Shown: piece after piece, positions 62,061 through 64,000 of the stretch
How the letters are laid out: each line of letters opens with the position of its first letter
How positions within the stretch are numbered: the first letter of the stretch is position 1
Assembly: GCF_012910715.1 (NCBI RefSeq)
Contig: NZ_JABBHF010000002.1
Span: forward strand, 191,001-255,000
Reading direction: 5' to 3'
From: Flavivirga algicola
GTDB taxonomy: Bacteria > Bacteroidota > Bacteroidia > Flavobacteriales > Flavobacteriaceae
Length of the DNA stretch: 64,000 nt
Position numbers and translations under genes: made by a program
Notes under the pieces: model-generated
Seen by the model: the letters and a program-made list of their open reading frames with translations, nothing else
Database searches by the model: none
Told to the model about the DNA's origin: nothing

Positions 62061-62699
62061 ATGGAAGCCATAAGAATTGATGATTATAAAAACCCTATGA
62101 TCCATGATTTTGATGTTATTAAAAAAATCTTAGAGGGAGAAAAAGGATTGTTTGAGATTTTAATGCGCAGAAATAATCAAAAATTGTATAGGGTTATAAA
62201 AAGTTACATTAATGATGAGACACTTATAAAAGATATCATGCAAGACACTTATATAAGAGCCTATGAGAAACTTCACCAGTTTAATGGGAAATCTCAATTC
62301 TCTACATGGCTAATTAGAATAGGTATCAATGAAGCCCTACGTGAACTAAGATTTAACCAAGTAAAAAAAACTGCTAAATCTTTTATAGAAGATAAAAAAG
62401 AAATGAGTCCTGAAAAAGCTATCATACAAAAAGAAGCTAAGTGGATTTTAGAACAAACCATTGAAAGCCTTCCCGAAAAATACCGGGTAGTTTATATGCT
62501 GAGTGAAGTTGAAAACATGTCTATGAAAGAAATTAGCGATTGCTTGGACCTTTCTACAAGTAATGTAAAAGTAAGAATCCATCGTGCTAAACACATGCTT
62601 AAAAATAAGTTATATGAATTGTCTCAAAAACCTAATGTTTTTGAATTTGGCTTTTCTAAATGTGATGATTTAGTGGATATTGTAATGAAAAATCTTTAA
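62061..62699 (+). CDS. Sigma-70 family (ECF) RNA polymerase sigma factor
   Basis: A 212-residue sigma factor. Region 2 reads FEILMRRNNQKLYRVIKSYI and IKDIMQDTYIRAYEKLHQFN; region 4 has IESLPEKYRVVYMLSEVENM with helix-turn-helix SMKEISDCLDLSTSNVKVRI. A C-terminal extension of about 20 residues (VFEFGFSKCDDLVDIVMKNL) carries one Cys in an FxFxxxxCDxLV pattern, seen in a subgroup of ECF factors often near redox or cytochrome genes. It precedes the OB-fold and DUF5777 genes on the same strand and may control them. Confidence 0.9.
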   Translation: MEAIRIDDYKNPMIHDFDVIKKILEGEKGLFEILMRRNNQKLYRVIKSYINDETLIKDIMQDTYIRAYEKLHQFNGKSQFSTWLIRIGINEALRELRFNQVKKTAKSFIEDKKEMSPEKAIIQKEAKWILEQTIESLPEKYRVVYMLSEVENMSMKEISDCLDLSTSNVKVRIHRAKHMLKNKLYELSQKPNVFEFGFSKCDDLVDIVMKNL

Positions 62700-62732
62700 C
62701 TTTCAACTATTATTCAATTTATTTCAATAAAA

Positions 62733-63137
62733 ATGGGTAAAAACAGAAAAACACGAATTAGCATTATAGCACTGATAATTGTCGTTTTAATAGTTATTAT
62801 TGGATATAATTATATATACCAAGACCATCGTAACATTGAAAAAGAAAAAGCCACTTTCTCTTTATCTGCTGATGAGATTAGTGCCGAATTTTCAAAAGAC
62901 CCCGATACTGCCGAAAAGAAATATTTGAATAAGACTGTAGAAATTTATGGTACTATCACGGAATTAAATCCTATGGATATGACTTTAAATAACAATGTTT
63001 ATGGTGCTTTCAACATATCTCTTACTGCAACAACATCATACCATATTAATTCTAAAATAAAAATCAAAGGCAGGTGTATTGGTTATGATGATTTACTCGA
63101 ACAAGTGAAATTAGATCAATGCACCATATCTGATTAA
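62733..63137 (+). CDS. Membrane-anchored OB-fold protein (tRNA_anti-like)
   Basis: A 134-residue protein with one N-terminal membrane helix (ISIIALIIVVLIVIIGYNYI) and a C-terminal OB-fold of the tRNA_anti-like type: SADEISAEFSKDPDTAEKKY, LNKTVEIYGTITELN and IKIKGRCIGYDDLLEQ. The domain lies outside the cytosol. No nucleic acid is expected there, so it probably binds a peptide or other ligand. It is 33 bases after the sigma factor gene and before the DUF5777 barrel gene; the group looks like one unit. Confidence 0.8.
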   Translation: MGKNRKTRISIIALIIVVLIVIIGYNYIYQDHRNIEKEKATFSLSADEISAEFSKDPDTAEKKYLNKTVEIYGTITELNPMDMTLNNNVYGAFNISLTATTSYHINSKIKIKGRCIGYDDLLEQVKLDQCTISD

Positions 63138-63211
63138 ACCTAAATGAAAAAGATGATTGATTTCTACCAGAACTAAAAATAACAAAAACACCCTGTTTAA
63201 TCTTTAATTTT

Positions 63212-64000
63212 ATGAAATACTTACTAACTATTATTTTTTGTTTTCCCCTTCTAATCTATTCACAAGACGATTTATTAGATGAAATCGATTCAGATTCAAC
63301 TGGGATAGAATATGTTTCTGCTGCTTTTAAAGGACTAAAAATAGTCAACTTTGAGTCTACTAAACTTGTAGCTAAGAACGAACTTACGTTTATTGTATCC
63401 CATCGATTTGGAAGCCTAGAAAATGGCATTGATACTTTTTTTGGGTTGGATGATGCTGTAACACGTTTAAATTTTGTTTACGGCGTTTCCGATAACCTTA
63501 ATTTTGGAATCTCTAGAAGTTCTTTTCAAAAAATTTACGAAGTATCAACAAAATATAGGATACTAAGGCAAGTAAAAGACGGTTTCCCTTTTTCTATAGT
63601 TGGTTTTAATGCCTTTTTAATTAATACAGGCTTAGAGAAAGACAACTTACCTTTTATTGAATTTGAACACAGGCTTAGTTATACAATCCAATTATTAATA
63701 TCAAGAAAAATAAACACTAATTTATCCTTAGAATTAGCGCCTACCTTTTTCCACGACAACTTTGTACAAATTGACGGGCAAGATAATTCCCAATTCGCTC
63801 TAGGCCTAGGTGGTCGCCATAAATTATCTAAGCGTTGGTCTGTTAATATAGATTATGGTTGGCATTTAAATAGAGCTGATAACTCCCCTTTTAAAAATCC
63901 GCTATCCATTGGTTTCGATTTAGAAACTGGCGGGCATATTTTTCAGTTGCATTTTACTAATGCGCAAGGCATGAATACAAATACTTTTTTAGGTCAGGGG
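63212..64000 (+). CDS. DUF5777-type outer membrane beta-barrel, cut by window edge
   Basis: An open frame from ATG 63212 to the right edge (263 codons, no stop). The signal peptide is MKYLLTIIFCFPLLIYSQ. A short acidic segment precedes FKGLKIVNFESTKLVAKNEL and then paired strands such as TRLNFVYGVSDNLNFGISRS and LSYTIQLLISRKINTNLSLE, the DUF5777 pattern. Members often stand next to cytochrome or YceI-like genes in Bacteroidota. Whether such genes follow cannot be seen. The final part of the barrel is outside the window. Confidence 0.85.
   Translation, partial: MKYLLTIIFCFPLLIYSQDDLLDEIDSDSTGIEYVSAAFKGLKIVNFESTKLVAKNELTFIVSHRFGSLENGIDTFFGLDDAVTRLNFVYGVSDNLNFGISRSSFQKIYEVSTKYRILRQVKDGFPFSIVGFNAFLINTGLEKDNLPFIEFEHRLSYTIQLLISRKINTNLSLELAPTFFHDNFVQIDGQDNSQFALGLGGRHKLSKRWSVNIDYGWHLNRADNSPFKNPLSIGFDLETGGHIFQLHFTNAQGMNTNTFLGQG

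Overview
The window is about 64 kb of AT-rich chromosome from a member of the Bacteroidota, almost certainly a (probably marine) Flavobacteriaceae. The evidence is the set of lineage-specific families (DUF4293, DUF3667, DUF3810, DUF4252, DUF6503, DUF5777, exosortase F, TonB receptors with a carboxypeptidase-regulatory-like plug extension), promoters of the Bacteroidota type (-7 TAnnTTTG), almost no Shine-Dalgarno sequences, and gene orders such as folP-lipoprotein-cdaA. The genus cannot be fixed from the sequence. Both ends cut a gene: folP at the left and a DUF5777 beta-barrel gene at the right.

Layout. 1-8.2 kb is a core block: folP, a lipoprotein, diadenylate cyclase cdaA, a DUF3667 membrane protein, an MsbA-like ABC exporter, truA, a phosphoesterase, DUF4293 and rho. 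8.2-11.8 kb is an accessory block, all on the + strand: a DUF4952 protein with an unusual Shine-Dalgarno, a frameshifted orphan gene, a leucine-rich-repeat protein, a variant ECF sigma factor and a frameshifted SRPBCC gene. It lies between two near-identical terminators. 11.8-25 kb returns to mostly core genes: a TonB receptor, rpsT, tRNA-Glu, proS, a WGWN/RS-rich lipoprotein, an OmpP1/FadL porin, folE, cysS, yidD and pepD. 24.3-25.6 kb is a compact exosortase-F operon: a small cationic Cys-rich substrate with a C-terminal sorting signal, the exosortase, and its associated protein. 25.9-43 kb holds housekeeping and envelope genes: two SPOUT methyltransferases, an M48 protease, a DEAD-box helicase with a long leader, a sialate esterase, a sirtuin, a glycosyltransferase, a haem-binding protein and purB. 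42.7-45 kb is an ECF sigma / membrane partner / DUF4252 module.

48-58.2 kb is a cobalamin salvage locus. It has a riboswitch-controlled BtuB receptor, the lower-ligand assembly operon cobU-cobT-cobS-cobC, the BtuF-BtuC-BtuD importer, and two different Dph6-like ATP pyrophosphatases beside them. 58.3-64 kb carries rmuC, then a satD-DUF3307 operon whose promoter contains four palindromes at an exact 28-bp period. After these come a thioesterase, DoxX, another sigma factor, an OB-fold membrane protein and the start of the DUF5777 gene.

The best candidates for undescribed biology are: (1) the SatD operator array and the idea that SatD is a cyclase-fold one-component regulator; (2) the self-contained exosortase-F operon with a cationic Cys4 substrate; (3) the two Dph6-like enzymes embedded in B12 salvage. 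Decay is also visible. A calcium-binding/secreted-type protein gene (46.7-48.1 kb) has a frameshift and an in-frame TAG, and several interspersed inverted-repeat elements lie between genes.
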